DNA of 64,000 nucleotides. It comes from Bacteroidota bacterium. Lineage in GTDB: Bacteria > Bacteroidota > Bacteroidia > NS11-12g > UBA9320. The stretch spans positions 182,688-246,687 of the forward strand of contig WGNA01000011.1 of NCBI GenBank assembly GCA_016124755.1, read 5' to 3'. A program made the translations under genes and the position numbers. Below, piece after piece: positions 9,033 to 17,497 of the stretch (position 1 is the first letter of the stretch; the number at the start of each line of letters is the position of its first letter). The notes under the pieces are model-generated. The model worked only from the letters and a program-made list of their open reading frames with translations. It ran no database searches and was not told where the DNA came from.

Positions 9033-11288
9033 ATGACTAAAATCCACAAAGCCTTATTCGTTTTTCTTTTTCTGTGTTTTTCGTTGACTTCTATGGCTCA
9101 GTGGAAGGTGTTAAAAGGAGATTGGGCACCAGAATCTCATCTCTCCGGGAATTATCTCTTCTACTACACACACATTGAGGAGAATGCGTTCAAGCGTCTT
9201 GATCTTCGGGATACCACTTACAAGACCATTAAGGATATGAAGAAGGATTCCGGAGCTTTTTTTGGCGGGGATAAGCTCAGTGTTTCGAATCAGATAAGAT
9301 GTATGGGGAGACACGTCATTTGTACATCAGAGCAAGTGCCGTTTATTAGTCACGACTATGGCGATACTTGGGACAGTTTCCCCATTCCGGTGTCAAAGCA
9401 CATTGTTCATTGTTTCGTGCAGGAAGGAGTGTTCGGATTCATTTCAAACAAGAACTTTTATTGGTCCGTTGATTCTGCCAGCAGTTTTAAATCTGTTCAG
9501 ATAGTAGACGAGGATAAGGAAATGATTCCCAAAATGCTTCTGGGGTCAAAACTGTTTTTCGAGGCGTATGAAAGTAACAAGACGCTCAAGTATTTTTCGG
9601 TCAATCTTGATGGCACCGGTCTGGTGGAGGTAAAGGATGATAGGTTGATTAAGTCTAAGTTATATAACGGAATAATCGTAAGTCATGACCTACAGAAAAT
9701 CAACCTATCACTGGACTCCGGAAAGAACTGGATTAACCGGCCAAACTCGGATGGTATATGGTTGATTAAAGCAACAGATGGTGGTTTTTTTTGTATGAAG
9801 AGGGATGCATCCAATAACCTTGAGGAGTATTATATCACCTATGATACCTTTCAAACCTTTCTGGGTATATCTCCGAAATCAACTTACTCCCAAGCACCAA
9901 CCAACATGTTTTTGTACAATGGCGACTTTTTCACCTCGGGATATCAAGGGATCCATCAACTCAAAAGACCCAATTTTACAAAGCGACATGTAGAAGGGGT
10001 GGTTTATCTTGATTTAAATGCCGACGGAGTGCAGAACGTTGGCGAGACGGGACTTGCGAATGTTCTGGTGCGGTTCAATACCGGTGGGTGGGCTTGTGTC
10101 ACGAACTCATTAGGGAATTACTCATTTGATTTGGTTTCCGGTCCTGATTCTGTGATCATACATAGTCCAGTGTTAACCGCGCACAACACCGATCGATTTT
10201 GGTTCACAAAACCATCAGATACCGTGAACTTTGGGTTACAAGTTGATACAACACGGTTTGAACTTCAACCTTTTATCTCGGCAGCTTCCAGCATAAATAC
10301 CATAAGAGGGGGGACCTATAATCTGGGATGCATCAATCGCGGTGGTAAGCCGGTAAAAACCAAGTTGAGATTTGTCGTGCATCCGGATATGAGCATATCG
10401 AAAAGCTCAGAACAATATGAACAATTGAATGATTCCACCTATCAATGGCAACTTGAGTTAAAACCGATGGATGCCAAGTCGATTTCCTGTGTACTTGTGA
10501 TTGATACATCGACCAACTTAAGTTCCAATGATTCAATCCGCCTCAGACTTATGGCGTCGCCTTCCGATCAGGAATTTGATCCGAACCACAGCTATAGAGA
10601 AATTGAGCAGAGAGTAACCACGTCCTATGATCCAAATGATAAGTCGGTTTGGCCAGAGAATATTGACCCCGACCACGCATCAACTGGAAGAAAAATTCAA
10701 TATCATATCCGGTTTCAAAATACAGGTACAGACACAGCGTACAAAGTGGTAATAGCCGATACACTTGATCAATGGCTTATGTCAGAAAAGTTGAACATTC
10801 TGGAGTATAGTCATCCCATGAGGATGTATGTAAATGGCCCTGTTGTCCATTTTATTTTCGACAACATTCTGTTACCGGATAGCAATACAAACCAAACCGG
10901 CAGCAATGGTTACGTGACCTTTGAATGCGAGTTAAGAGATGGATTGAAGGAAGGAGAGGAAGTGAACAACACGGCTTTTATTTATTTCGATCACAATGAT
11001 GCTGTTAAAACGAATGCGGCAACCACTGTTGTGAGAAGGCGACTTTCAACGCATTTGTATCTGCCGGATAGTAAAAAAGTTGTTTACCCCAATCCGGTTA
11101 GTGATATTCTGCATGTACCTGTTCAAGGAAAGGTAAGGATCTATTCGATGGATGGATTGGAAGTTTTTAGCGGTTCGATCACACATTCAGCATCGATCGA
11201 TGTGTCTTTTTTAAAGCCGGGGTCGTATATCCTGCGAGTTGAGGACGGCTCAAATGGATTTGTTTCCAGATTTATAAAACAGCCGTAA
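9033..11288 (+). CDS. Large T9SS-secreted protein with SdrD-B-like and DUF7619-like domains
   Basis: A 751-residue surface protein. It has a signal peptide (ends near 'LTSMAQ') and an N-terminal half of unknown fold with sialidase/photosystem-stability-like stretches. At about 319-395 lies an SdrD-B/Cna-B-like Ig domain (GVVYLDLNADGVQNVGETGL). At about 522-665 lies the repeat typical of Bacteroidota cell-wall proteins (SYDPNDKSVWP...IQYHIRFQNTGTDTA), now DUF7619. The T9SS type A sorting domain begins at 'VVYPNPVSDIL'. It is homologous over its C-terminal half to the 820-residue protein at 18.8-21.3 kb, so the window encodes two paralogues. The role is probably extracellular adhesion or matrix; no catalytic motif is seen. 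Confidence 0.85.
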   Translation: MTKIHKALFVFLFLCFSLTSMAQWKVLKGDWAPESHLSGNYLFYYTHIEENAFKRLDLRDTTYKTIKDMKKDSGAFFGGDKLSVSNQIRCMGRHVICTSEQVPFISHDYGDTWDSFPIPVSKHIVHCFVQEGVFGFISNKNFYWSVDSASSFKSVQIVDEDKEMIPKMLLGSKLFFEAYESNKTLKYFSVNLDGTGLVEVKDDRLIKSKLYNGIIVSHDLQKINLSLDSGKNWINRPNSDGIWLIKATDGGFFCMKRDASNNLEEYYITYDTFQTFLGISPKSTYSQAPTNMFLYNGDFFTSGYQGIHQLKRPNFTKRHVEGVVYLDLNADGVQNVGETGLANVLVRFNTGGWACVTNSLGNYSFDLVSGPDSVIIHSPVLTAHNTDRFWFTKPSDTVNFGLQVDTTRFELQPFISAASSINTIRGGTYNLGCINRGGKPVKTKLRFVVHPDMSISKSSEQYEQLNDSTYQWQLELKPMDAKSISCVLVIDTSTNLSSNDSIRLRLMASPSDQEFDPNHSYREIEQRVTTSYDPNDKSVWPENIDPDHASTGRKIQYHIRFQNTGTDTAYKVVIADTLDQWLMSEKLNILEYSHPMRMYVNGPVVHFIFDNILLPDSNTNQTGSNGYVTFECELRDGLKEGEEVNNTAFIYFDHNDAVKTNAATTVVRRRLSTHLYLPDSKKVVYPNPVSDILHVPVQGKVRIYSMDGLEVFSGSITHSASIDVSFLKPGSYILRVEDGSNGFVSRFIKQP

Positions 11289-11320
11289 TCAAATTGCGCA
11301 AGAGCGTTGATTGAGTTACG

Positions 11321-11328
11321 TACATTTG
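11321..11328 (+). promoter_or_regulatory. Bacteroidota -7 box (TACATTTG)
   Basis: This is an exact match to the Bacteroidota sigma-ABfr -7 consensus TAnnTTTG, 43 bp upstream of the chosen ATG of the M48 protease gene. No convincing -33 TTTG is present at the usual 19-20 bp spacing. It supports the start at 11371 rather than the TTG at 11311, which would lie upstream of the transcription start. Confidence 0.4.
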
Positions 11329-11370
11329 CTGGTTGGGAATGCTTCTGGCATCCCGTTAAATAAAGATTTC

Positions 11371-12204
11371 ATGGTAGTGAAGCATTTAAAAGCGATCATA
11401 ACAATTGTCCTAGTGGCTTTCGTCTACAGCTGTGCCCGTGTCCCTATGACGGGTCGGCGTCAGACCAAACTCTTACCCGAAAGTGAATTGGTATCTATGA
11501 GCCTAACCGAATATCAGGGCTTTCTGGATACGTCGGTGGTGGTAAAAACAGGAGCTCAGCAGCAGATGATCACAAATGTGGGAACCCGTATTTCCAAAGC
11601 GGTGGAAGATTATCTCCGAACAACAAAAGATTCTTCGGCGGTTGGTTTATTCAAATGGGAATTTCATCTTGTAGATAATCCCACGGTGAATGCCTGGTGC
11701 ATGCCGGGTGGTAAGGTTGTTTTTTATTCGGGTATTATGCCGATTTGCCAGGATGAAAACGGAGTTGCGGTTGTTATGGGACACGAAATTTCCCATGCAG
11801 TTGCCCGACACGGAAACGAGCGCATGAGTCAGGGATTGATTCAGCAATTGGGAGGAATTGCCTTATCGGTTGCCATCGCAGACAAACCGGCGCAAACGCA
11901 GCAATTATTTCAGATAGCTTACGGTGTGGGAACTCAGGTTGGCATTATGTTGCCGTTTAGTCGAACACACGAAAGCGAGGCCGATCACATTGGGTTAATG
12001 TTTATGTCAATGGCCGGATACGATCCTGCAACAGCACCTAAATTCTGGGAGCGAATGTCGTCGATGTCGGGAGGAGCAGGAGTGCCGGCATTTTTAAGTA
12101 CGCACCCCAGTGATCAGAAACGCATGCAGGATTTGCAGAAGTTACAGCCACAGGCAATGGTGTATTACAACCAATATCTCGAAAAACAGAAAAAGGGAAA
12201 TTGA
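11371..12204 (+). CDS. M48 family metalloprotease, lipoprotein (BepA/LoiP-like)
   Basis: The ATG at 11371 is chosen because it yields a lipoprotein signal (KAIITIVLVAFVYSC) with Cys at the lipobox; the ORF-track start adds a non-signal extension. The zinc site is 'HEISH' (HExxH) within 'VVMGHEISHAVARHGNER', with the third ligand Glu in 'HESEADHIG'. The protein is 277 residues long, usual for single-domain periplasmic M48B/C proteases such as YcaL/LoiP. Such enzymes degrade or quality-control outer-membrane proteins. The stop overlaps the TTG start of the next gene (TTGA), so the two are likely coupled. Confidence 0.9.
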   Translation: MVVKHLKAIITIVLVAFVYSCARVPMTGRRQTKLLPESELVSMSLTEYQGFLDTSVVVKTGAQQQMITNVGTRISKAVEDYLRTTKDSSAVGLFKWEFHLVDNPTVNAWCMPGGKVVFYSGIMPICQDENGVAVVMGHEISHAVARHGNERMSQGLIQQLGGIALSVAIADKPAQTQQLFQIAYGVGTQVGIMLPFSRTHESEADHIGLMFMSMAGYDPATAPKFWERMSSMSGGAGVPAFLSTHPSDQKRMQDLQKLQPQAMVYYNQYLEKQKKGN

Positions 12205-12974
12205 GATCCGGAATCAGGTCGGGAATCGTACTTTCAATTTTTGTATGTTCTTCTGTTGCACTAATTTTATTTTTTGCTTTTAGAAATAAAGCGACGACAA
12301 CTTTTGGATATTCTCAGGTTGAATTTCAAACACAAAAATTCCATGTATTTAAAATTGATGTAGCACGAGATTCTATAATTCTAGCCTGGAAACAGGAAGG
12401 AAAGATCATTGGTAATCTCAAATCTTTTGTGCAATCGCGAAATAATAAATTACTCATGGCAACCAACGCGGGCATGTTTCACCCGAATCGGCAACCGGTA
12501 GGATTGTATGTAGAGGGAGGCAAAGAAATGGTCGCAATTGATACTGATGTGAGAGCAGGTAATTTCTATCTGAAACCGAATGGAGTTTTTGCATTCTTTC
12601 ATGGCAACCCCTGGATTGGTACCACCGATCAATATAGGAAACTGAAACAATTTCCGGAATTGGCAACTCAATCCGGACCAATGCTGGTTTCTGATTCTCT
12701 TATTCATCCGGCGTTTAACCAGGGTTCCGGTAATGTCCAGATCCGATCCGGAGTGGGTTTAGACGGAGATGGCAATTTGTTTTTTGTGATATCCGATTCT
12801 AAAATTTCCTTTTATGAAATTGCCGAATTCTTCAGAACTAAATTAGATTGCGGGAATGCTTTATATCTGGACGGTACGATTTCATCAATGTACGTCTCGG
12901 AATTAAAATTATACACCCATGGGGATCGAGAATTTGGCCCCATGATCGGCGTAATGAAAAAGAAGGAGTTTTGA
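12201..12974 (+). CDS. Phosphodiester glycosidase (NAGPA/DUF2233) family exported protein
   Basis: A 257-residue protein with an N-terminal membrane anchor or signal (IVLSIFVCSSVALILFFAF). The NAGPA/DUF2233 fold is recognised from 'ATNAGMFHPNRQPVGLYVEGG', 'QSGPMLV', 'RSGVGLDGDGNLFFVISD' and 'CGNALYLDGTISSMYV'. Family members remove terminal sugar phosphodiesters, and some act on peptidoglycan or teichoic-type phosphoglycans. Here it would act in the periplasm or at the inner membrane. The only plausible start is TTG at 12201, overlapping the protease stop (TTGA), with a purine-rich 'AAAAAGGGAAA' just upstream. The actual substrate is unknown. Confidence 0.85.
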   Translation: MRSGIRSGIVLSIFVCSSVALILFFAFRNKATTTFGYSQVEFQTQKFHVFKIDVARDSIILAWKQEGKIIGNLKSFVQSRNNKLLMATNAGMFHPNRQPVGLYVEGGKEMVAIDTDVRAGNFYLKPNGVFAFFHGNPWIGTTDQYRKLKQFPELATQSGPMLVSDSLIHPAFNQGSGNVQIRSGVGLDGDGNLFFVISDSKISFYEIAEFFRTKLDCGNALYLDGTISSMYVSELKLYTHGDREFGPMIGVMKKKEF

Positions 12975-13025
12975 TGTCGCGGAACGATACTGTATTATTG
13001 GACGGAAAAGGAAGTCTTTAGGCCG

Positions 13026-14009
13026 ATGCATTATACCGCAGAATTGCTTTCCGGAAACGACATTGATCCCGAAAAATGGGATGCGTTTGTCGTTCGATCG
13101 GAAATGGGAAGCATTTATTCGGAAAGTTGGTACATGCAGATAATTGCACCGGGTTGGAAAGCCATTGTCGTTTCCGGAGATGGAGAATGGGAAGCAATAA
13201 TGCCGCTGTCATTCAGCCGTAAGTTCGGAGTGCTTTATTCTCTCCAACCGATTTTTGCTCAATACTGGGGAATTATATTCCGGAATACTCATGACACCAC
13301 GAATCGGATAGCCGAGCGAAACAAATCGGTTTTAGAAGAAATCCATAAGATTCTCCCGGAGTCTATTACGTTATTTAATTATAATTTTAGTCCGTCGTTT
13401 CGTTATTTCCTTCCGTTTTTTTGGAATAATTACAATATTAATCCGCGTCTTAATTATGTGTTAAAATGCGCAAATACTCCGGATGAAATGCTGAAATCGT
13501 ATTCCAAACGAATCCGGAATGATTTGCAGAAAGCAAAAAAGAACGGCCTTGATTGTCGGGAATCGGAAGATTTAAATGACATCGCAAAATTGTGTGTAGA
13601 ACAGAGGATTTTACATGTTGATCAGTCGGCGGTGTTGCTGAAAATCTGGAATGCAGTAAAGGAAAGAAAAAGAGGATTTTGTTTGAAAGTTTATGATGAA
13701 TCGGGGAATTTGCAATGTGGCGGACTCTTTCTGATTTACAGGAACAAATTAATTTATTCTACTTCTGCTACGGCGGCTGAATTTAAAAGAACAGGATGCA
13801 CTTCATTAATGATTCATTCGGCGATTATGCGGGCATGCAAAGATCCGGGATTAAACGAATTTGATTTTGAAGGCTCGATGATCGAACCGATTGAACATTA
13901 TTTCCGGGGCTTTAATCCCGAACCTGAAATTTATTATCAGATAGAAAAGAATAAACTCGGTTTCCTATTTAGGTTATATCAGAAATTGAATTCTTTGAGA
14001 AAGAAATAG
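13026..14009 (+). CDS. FemAB/GNAT-like acyl- or aminoacyl-transferase family protein
   Basis: A 327-residue soluble protein. The first half has 'SIYSESWYMQII' and 'IMPLSFSRKFGVLYSLQPIFAQY'. The second half (about 160-300) has a GNAT-like core with 'YSKRIRNDLQKAKK', 'CGGLFLIYRNKLIYSTSAT' and 'EFDFEGSMIEPIEHYFRGFNP'. This two-lobed GNAT architecture is shared by FemAB-type and 'CelD/BcsL' proteins that transfer acyl or aminoacyl groups to cell-wall or polysaccharide acceptors. The acceptor is unknown. It starts 51 bp after the glycosidase gene on the same strand, so both could belong to an envelope-modification operon. No membrane segment is seen. Confidence 0.65.
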   Translation: MHYTAELLSGNDIDPEKWDAFVVRSEMGSIYSESWYMQIIAPGWKAIVVSGDGEWEAIMPLSFSRKFGVLYSLQPIFAQYWGIIFRNTHDTTNRIAERNKSVLEEIHKILPESITLFNYNFSPSFRYFLPFFWNNYNINPRLNYVLKCANTPDEMLKSYSKRIRNDLQKAKKNGLDCRESEDLNDIAKLCVEQRILHVDQSAVLLKIWNAVKERKRGFCLKVYDESGNLQCGGLFLIYRNKLIYSTSATAAEFKRTGCTSLMIHSAIMRACKDPGLNEFDFEGSMIEPIEHYFRGFNPEPEIYYQIEKNKLGFLFRLYQKLNSLRKK

Positions 14010-14043
14010 AAATCAGTTTAATTTATTGAATTGGGTAAAGATG

Positions 14044-14872
14044 GTTTGAGGAAGTTCCATCTTGAACAGCCAAACCCGCTTTCTATTTTTGATTGGTATT
14101 GGATGCCTGTTGCTGCAGGGCAATAGCCGCCCCTCCCTGGATGAAAGTTCGCATTCTTTAGAATGGTTTGCAAAATATCGGATGCATTTAAGCACTTATT
14201 TTTCTTCGAAATGATCGTAGATCTTGTGGCGCGAAGTTGGTTTCACGCAGAGACGCAGGAAATAGGGAATTATAAATTTGGTTGTTCTGGTTTTATGAAA
14301 ACCTCTTTTTTATGAGGGTGAAAAGAGAGTTCGCAGAGTTGCTCGTGAACGAGCATTTTAAACGAATGGAATTCTGCATTTTGAGGAAACATCCACATTC
14401 AACAGCCAAACCCGTTTTCTATTTTGATTGCTTTTGAAACCTTGTTGCTGCAGGGCAATAGCCGCCCCTCCCCGGATGAAAGTTCTCATTTTTTAGAATA
14501 TTCTGCAAAATTTTAGTGGCATTTAAGCACTTATTTTTCCTCGTAATGATCGGATCTGATGGCAAGAAGTTGGTTTCGCGCAGAGACGCAGGAAATAGGG
14601 AATTATAAATTTGGTTGTTCTGGTTTTATGAAAACCTCTTTTTTATGAGGGTGAAGAGAGAGTTCGCAGAGTTGCTCGTGAAAGAGCTTTACATTTTGGG
14701 TGAATTAGTGGGCTTGAGAAAACATCCATATTGAATAGCCAAACCGGCTTTCTATTTTTTGATTGGTATTGGATTCTTGTTGCTGCCGGGCTATAGCCGC
14801 CCCTCCCCGGATGAAAGTTCGCATTCTTTAGAATGGTTTGCAAATATTCAGATTCATTTAAGCACTTATCTT
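14044..14872. repeat. 335-bp tandem direct-repeat array A (about 2.5 units)
   Basis: Three copies of the core AGCCGCCCCTCCCNGGATGA lie at 14125, 14460 and 14795, exactly 335 bp apart. A second conserved box (TTTCGCGCAGAGACGCAG or TTTCACGCAGAGACGCAG) lies about 115 bp after the first two cores. Units also contain a small hairpin GCTCGTGAACGAGC and the inverted ATTCTTTAGAAT. Reading frames across the units differ between copies and carry stops, so it looks noncoding. The third unit is cut off after 'CACTTATCTT'. It is nearly identical to array B at 21.4-22.1 kb, implying recent exchange or duplication. It fills most of the 1.1-kb gap between the FemAB-like gene and the next CDS. Confidence 0.9.
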
Positions 14873-14972
14873 TTATTATTCGAACGAATTAACATTTGGC
14901 ATCCATGATAGGAGGAATGTACTCGAAGCCATGAGTATAAGAAAGTGGCAAATACCGGATCTGTTTTGGTAT

Positions 14973-15001
14973 AAAAAAAGAGTCCGGAAAAATCCGGACT
15001 C
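14973..15001 (-). terminator. Rho-independent terminator of the T9SS beta-helix gene
   Basis: A perfect 9-bp inverted repeat, GAGTCCGGA-AAAA-TCCGGACTC (14980-15001). On the minus strand it is followed directly by a run of seven T (the A-run at 14973-14979). It lies about 125 bp past the stop of the minus-strand gene at 15125-16525, so it should end that transcript. It is the clearest intrinsic terminator in the window. Confidence 0.85.
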
Positions 15002-15124
15002 ATGGAGATAAGGGCAAAGGAAATTACCTTATTACATTTCTGATCGGGTCAACCTACATTGAACAGGGTTTCATGTTGTACTCTGCATGTAACCCGTACA
15101 TCGCCGTTTCAGAAATTGCAGGCA

Positions 15125-16525
15125 TTAATGCGAAACAATGAGTTTTCTCCTCAAAACCTGACCTTCGCATTCAACCTCAACCACATATGCGCCATTGATT
15201 ATGTGGGAGAGGTCAACACTTGCCTTTGCGTCGTTGGGCTGTTGAATCAGAATTTCTTTTCCGCTTAAATCCGTAATTCGAATAGTACTGATCAAAGTGT
15301 TTTCTACAGAAAGGGTAATTGTGGAATTAGCCGGATTCGGATACATTACAAATCCGTTTAGTTCCATTTTCATAATACCGGTTGAACCTCCCTGAGAAGA
15401 TCCGGTGTCTGCGTCACCAATGGTTCCGCCGCCGCTACAGCTGGTAACCGGTGAGGTGAGATAGTTACTGAAGTCAACCACTACTCCGATGGTTATATCG
15501 TCGTTAAAATCCTTTATCCCGGCGGCAATGCTCGAAGGATTTGTAGAACCCCAATAATTCTGTTGGAAATCAAATGTGTCTGCGATTCCGGGAGTTCCCA
15601 TTCCTTTCATTACTACACTGTGCTCCGAGAAATTCAGGAAGTTGTTGTATCGGGCAGTAAACGTGGCAGGTGGGGTAGTTGCATACGATTCGAAAAACGA
15701 ACGGGATGAATCAAATGTGTTATACAACATTTCAAGAGACGCCCCCGGTTTAGCATAACTCAATTCGGTTACACTAAAATCAAAATTTGAAAATAGGTTA
15801 CACTCCAATTTAACGTGGTTGTATTGACCTGCCTGACGAATTCCCGGGTAACTGGAAAAGTCACGGAAGGTGCTGTTGGTTATTTCAGCCCAGCTACCAA
15901 AGAAAATACCGCTCATGTGTTCTGCATAATTATCGGTGAAAAACAATCGCTGATTGAATGAAGATGATGCGTATACCGGATAACCATAAGCCGTTTTTAC
16001 ACCTCTGAAAACAGATTTTTCGATAATGAGATCATTGGTGTCTTTGTAATTATAACTATAGATGCAGTAGTAATTATCGATGAATTTACAATTGCGAACC
16101 AGCAATCCGGTCTCTTTTAAATCCAATGTTTTTAGTCCGCCTGAAGAACCGTCTCCCTTAAAAAAAACGTAATGAAACTGCGAACCATTTCCGGATGCAG
16201 CATCGTAACCTGTTGATTTATCTGTGAACTGAAAAGTAATGAGGTCGCAAGTAATAACTGAATCTTTTTTGCCAACTGCGATCAGTTCTCCGTCGACGAT
16301 AATCCGGTTGGTATTCACATTTGTCTGGATTACGGTTCCCGGCCCTACATTCACCGTAACTCCTTGTTGAATAAGGGTGTTTTGGTTAACGATGTACGGA
16401 CTGCCGGCAGCATTCCATGTCTGGCTGGTTGAAATAATACTTGGAACGGTAGTTTGTGCAGAAGCAAAAATTGCCGTCGCTCCACCGATGAAAGCCATTA
16501 AAATCTTTTTGTACTTGTTTCTCAT
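15125..16525 (-). CDS. T9SS-secreted right-handed beta-helix protein
   Basis: A 466-residue protein. The signal peptide (MRNKYKKILMAFIGGATAIFASAQ) is followed by repeated short beta strands with the N-terminal pattern 'IVNQNTLIQQGVTVNVGPGTVIQ' and later 'LLVRNCKFIDNYY', 'FRGVKTAYG', 'NSTFRDFSSYP', typical of parallel beta-helix proteins of the polysaccharide-lyase-like or adhesin type. The C-terminal 70 residues are a T9SS type A domain (FVMYPNPANSTITL...RKLIVSH). No catalytic lyase residues can be assigned. It is a single gene on the minus strand with its own intrinsic terminator. It lies inside the segment bracketed by the two 335-bp repeat arrays. Confidence 0.85.
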   Translation of the reverse strand: MRNKYKKILMAFIGGATAIFASAQTTVPSIISTSQTWNAAGSPYIVNQNTLIQQGVTVNVGPGTVIQTNVNTNRIIVDGELIAVGKKDSVITCDLITFQFTDKSTGYDAASGNGSQFHYVFFKGDGSSGGLKTLDLKETGLLVRNCKFIDNYYCIYSYNYKDTNDLIIEKSVFRGVKTAYGYPVYASSSFNQRLFFTDNYAEHMSGIFFGSWAEITNSTFRDFSSYPGIRQAGQYNHVKLECNLFSNFDFSVTELSYAKPGASLEMLYNTFDSSRSFFESYATTPPATFTARYNNFLNFSEHSVVMKGMGTPGIADTFDFQQNYWGSTNPSSIAAGIKDFNDDITIGVVVDFSNYLTSPVTSCSGGGTIGDADTGSSQGGSTGIMKMELNGFVMYPNPANSTITLSVENTLISTIRITDLSGKEILIQQPNDAKASVDLSHIINGAYVVEVECEGQVLRRKLIVSH

Positions 16526-16642
16526 TTACCTACAGAATTGATGTTTTTGTTTTTTGTCTTTCCCTAATGACGAAGACATTTCAAAACGTTGCAGATGGAT
16601 TTTGAATCGAGTGTCAAAAATAAGTCTGAATGGAAATAGTAG

Positions 16643-16662
16643 GGGCAAGACATGTCTTGCCC
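16643..16662. repeat. Dispersed 20-bp palindrome, GGGCAAG family, copy 1
   Basis: GGGCAAGACATGTCTTGCCC is a perfect 20-bp palindrome in the gap upstream of the beta-helix gene. Related copies occur at 16732 (one mismatch) and 37697 (different centre, same GGGCAAG/CTTGCCC arms). No T-run follows, so it is not a standard terminator. It looks like a REP/MITE-like repeat. Confidence 0.85.
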
Positions 16663-16731
16663 GGGTATCAGTAGCGGTAACATAATTGGAGAAATGGATA
16701 AAGAGCAAAGGGCGGAAGAGCGATGGAGTAG

Positions 16732-16751
16732 GGGCAAGATATGTCTTGCCC
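16732..16751. repeat. Dispersed 20-bp palindrome, GGGCAAG family, copy 2
   Basis: GGGCAAGATATGTCTTGCCC is the copy-1 palindrome with one centre mismatch, preceded as in copy 1 by AGTAG and followed by CGGG. Between the two copies lie GCGGTAAC and AGAGCAAAGGGCGGAAGAGCG, reverse complements of motifs in the repeat region at 37.7-38.0 kb. After it come GTAACTGTAATAGTAACC microrepeats. The rest of the 16526-16939 gap shows nothing else. Confidence 0.8.
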
Positions 16752-16909
16752 GGGAAACGACAACCGTAACTGTAATAGTAACCAGTACCCATTAGATATG
16801 ATCGTGATTGTTCAATTAATCGGCGGAAGAAAAAAATATCGTAACCAACTGCAACGAATCAAAATCAATCCGTCATTAACACAAAGGCACCGTGTCGGAA
16901 TGAACGGTC

Positions 16910-16917
16910 TACATTTG
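16910..16917 (+). promoter_or_regulatory. Bacteroidota -7 box (TACATTTG) for the sigma-factor operon
   Basis: An exact TAnnTTTG match 22 bp upstream of the sigma factor's ATG, giving a short leader. No -33 TTTG stands at the expected spacing. Since ECF genes are often autoregulated, the upstream half of the promoter may not be the housekeeping type. Confidence 0.4.
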
Positions 16918-16939
16918 TCGGAATAAGGCAAATCAATTG

Positions 16940-17497
16940 ATGTCGGGCAGCGCTGGAAGTGAAATTTCTGAGGACATTATTCGGGGATGTGCTTCTGGTG
17001 ACACGAAGTGCCAACGCTTGGTTTATGAAATTTTTTATACCCGCATGTACGCAATTTGCCTAAGATACAGTCGCGACGAAGATGAAGCACTCGACCTTCT
17101 TCATGAAGGCTTCATCAAGGTATTTAAATATGCGGCATCATTTAATGGTGATGCGGATTTTGCTGCGTGGATCAAGCGGGTATTCACCAACAATTGCATC
17201 GACTATGTTCGCTCGGCCTATAAAAAGTACATCACGTATGTCGACGAAGTATTCAGCAACGAAAGTGAGGAAATGGATTTTAAATCTGATGATACACCCG
17301 AAGTTGAAAAATCTGCTGTGTTCGCAGCCATGAATAAGTTACGACCCGATTATCGGTTGGTGCTTAACCTTTATGCCGTTGAAAATCTATCGCATGCCGA
17401 AATAGCAGATCGTTTGGGAATACAGGAGGTTTCATCAAGATCAAAATTGTTACGGGCCAGAAAAGCATTAAAAAAGTTATTGAATTCAAATGGCTGA
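16940..17497 (+). CDS. ECF-type RNA polymerase sigma-70 factor
   Basis: A 185-residue sigma factor with region 2 (YTRMYAICLRYSRDEDEALDLLHEGFIKVFKY...FAAWIKRVFTNNCIDYVR) and region 4 (MNKLRPDYRLVLNLYAVENLSHAEIADRLGIQEVSSRSKLLRARKALKKLL) joined by a short linker, the minimal ECF layout. It directs RNA polymerase to a small regulon in response to an envelope cue. The start is taken at ATG 16940; the track's TTG is three bases upstream. The 3' end overlaps the next gene by 8 bp. That gene encodes a membrane protein with the position and topology of an anti-sigma factor, so the two are almost certainly co-translated. Confidence 0.93.
   Translation: MSGSAGSEISEDIIRGCASGDTKCQRLVYEIFYTRMYAICLRYSRDEDEALDLLHEGFIKVFKYAASFNGDADFAAWIKRVFTNNCIDYVRSAYKKYITYVDEVFSNESEEMDFKSDDTPEVEKSAVFAAMNKLRPDYRLVLNLYAVENLSHAEIADRLGIQEVSSRSKLLRARKALKKLLNSNG

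Noticed and set aside
14013-14843. Short minus-strand ORFs (14013-14195, 14643-14843) inside repeat array A
   Set aside because: They read the same repeat in different frames and differ in length between copies, so they are not conserved coding sequence.
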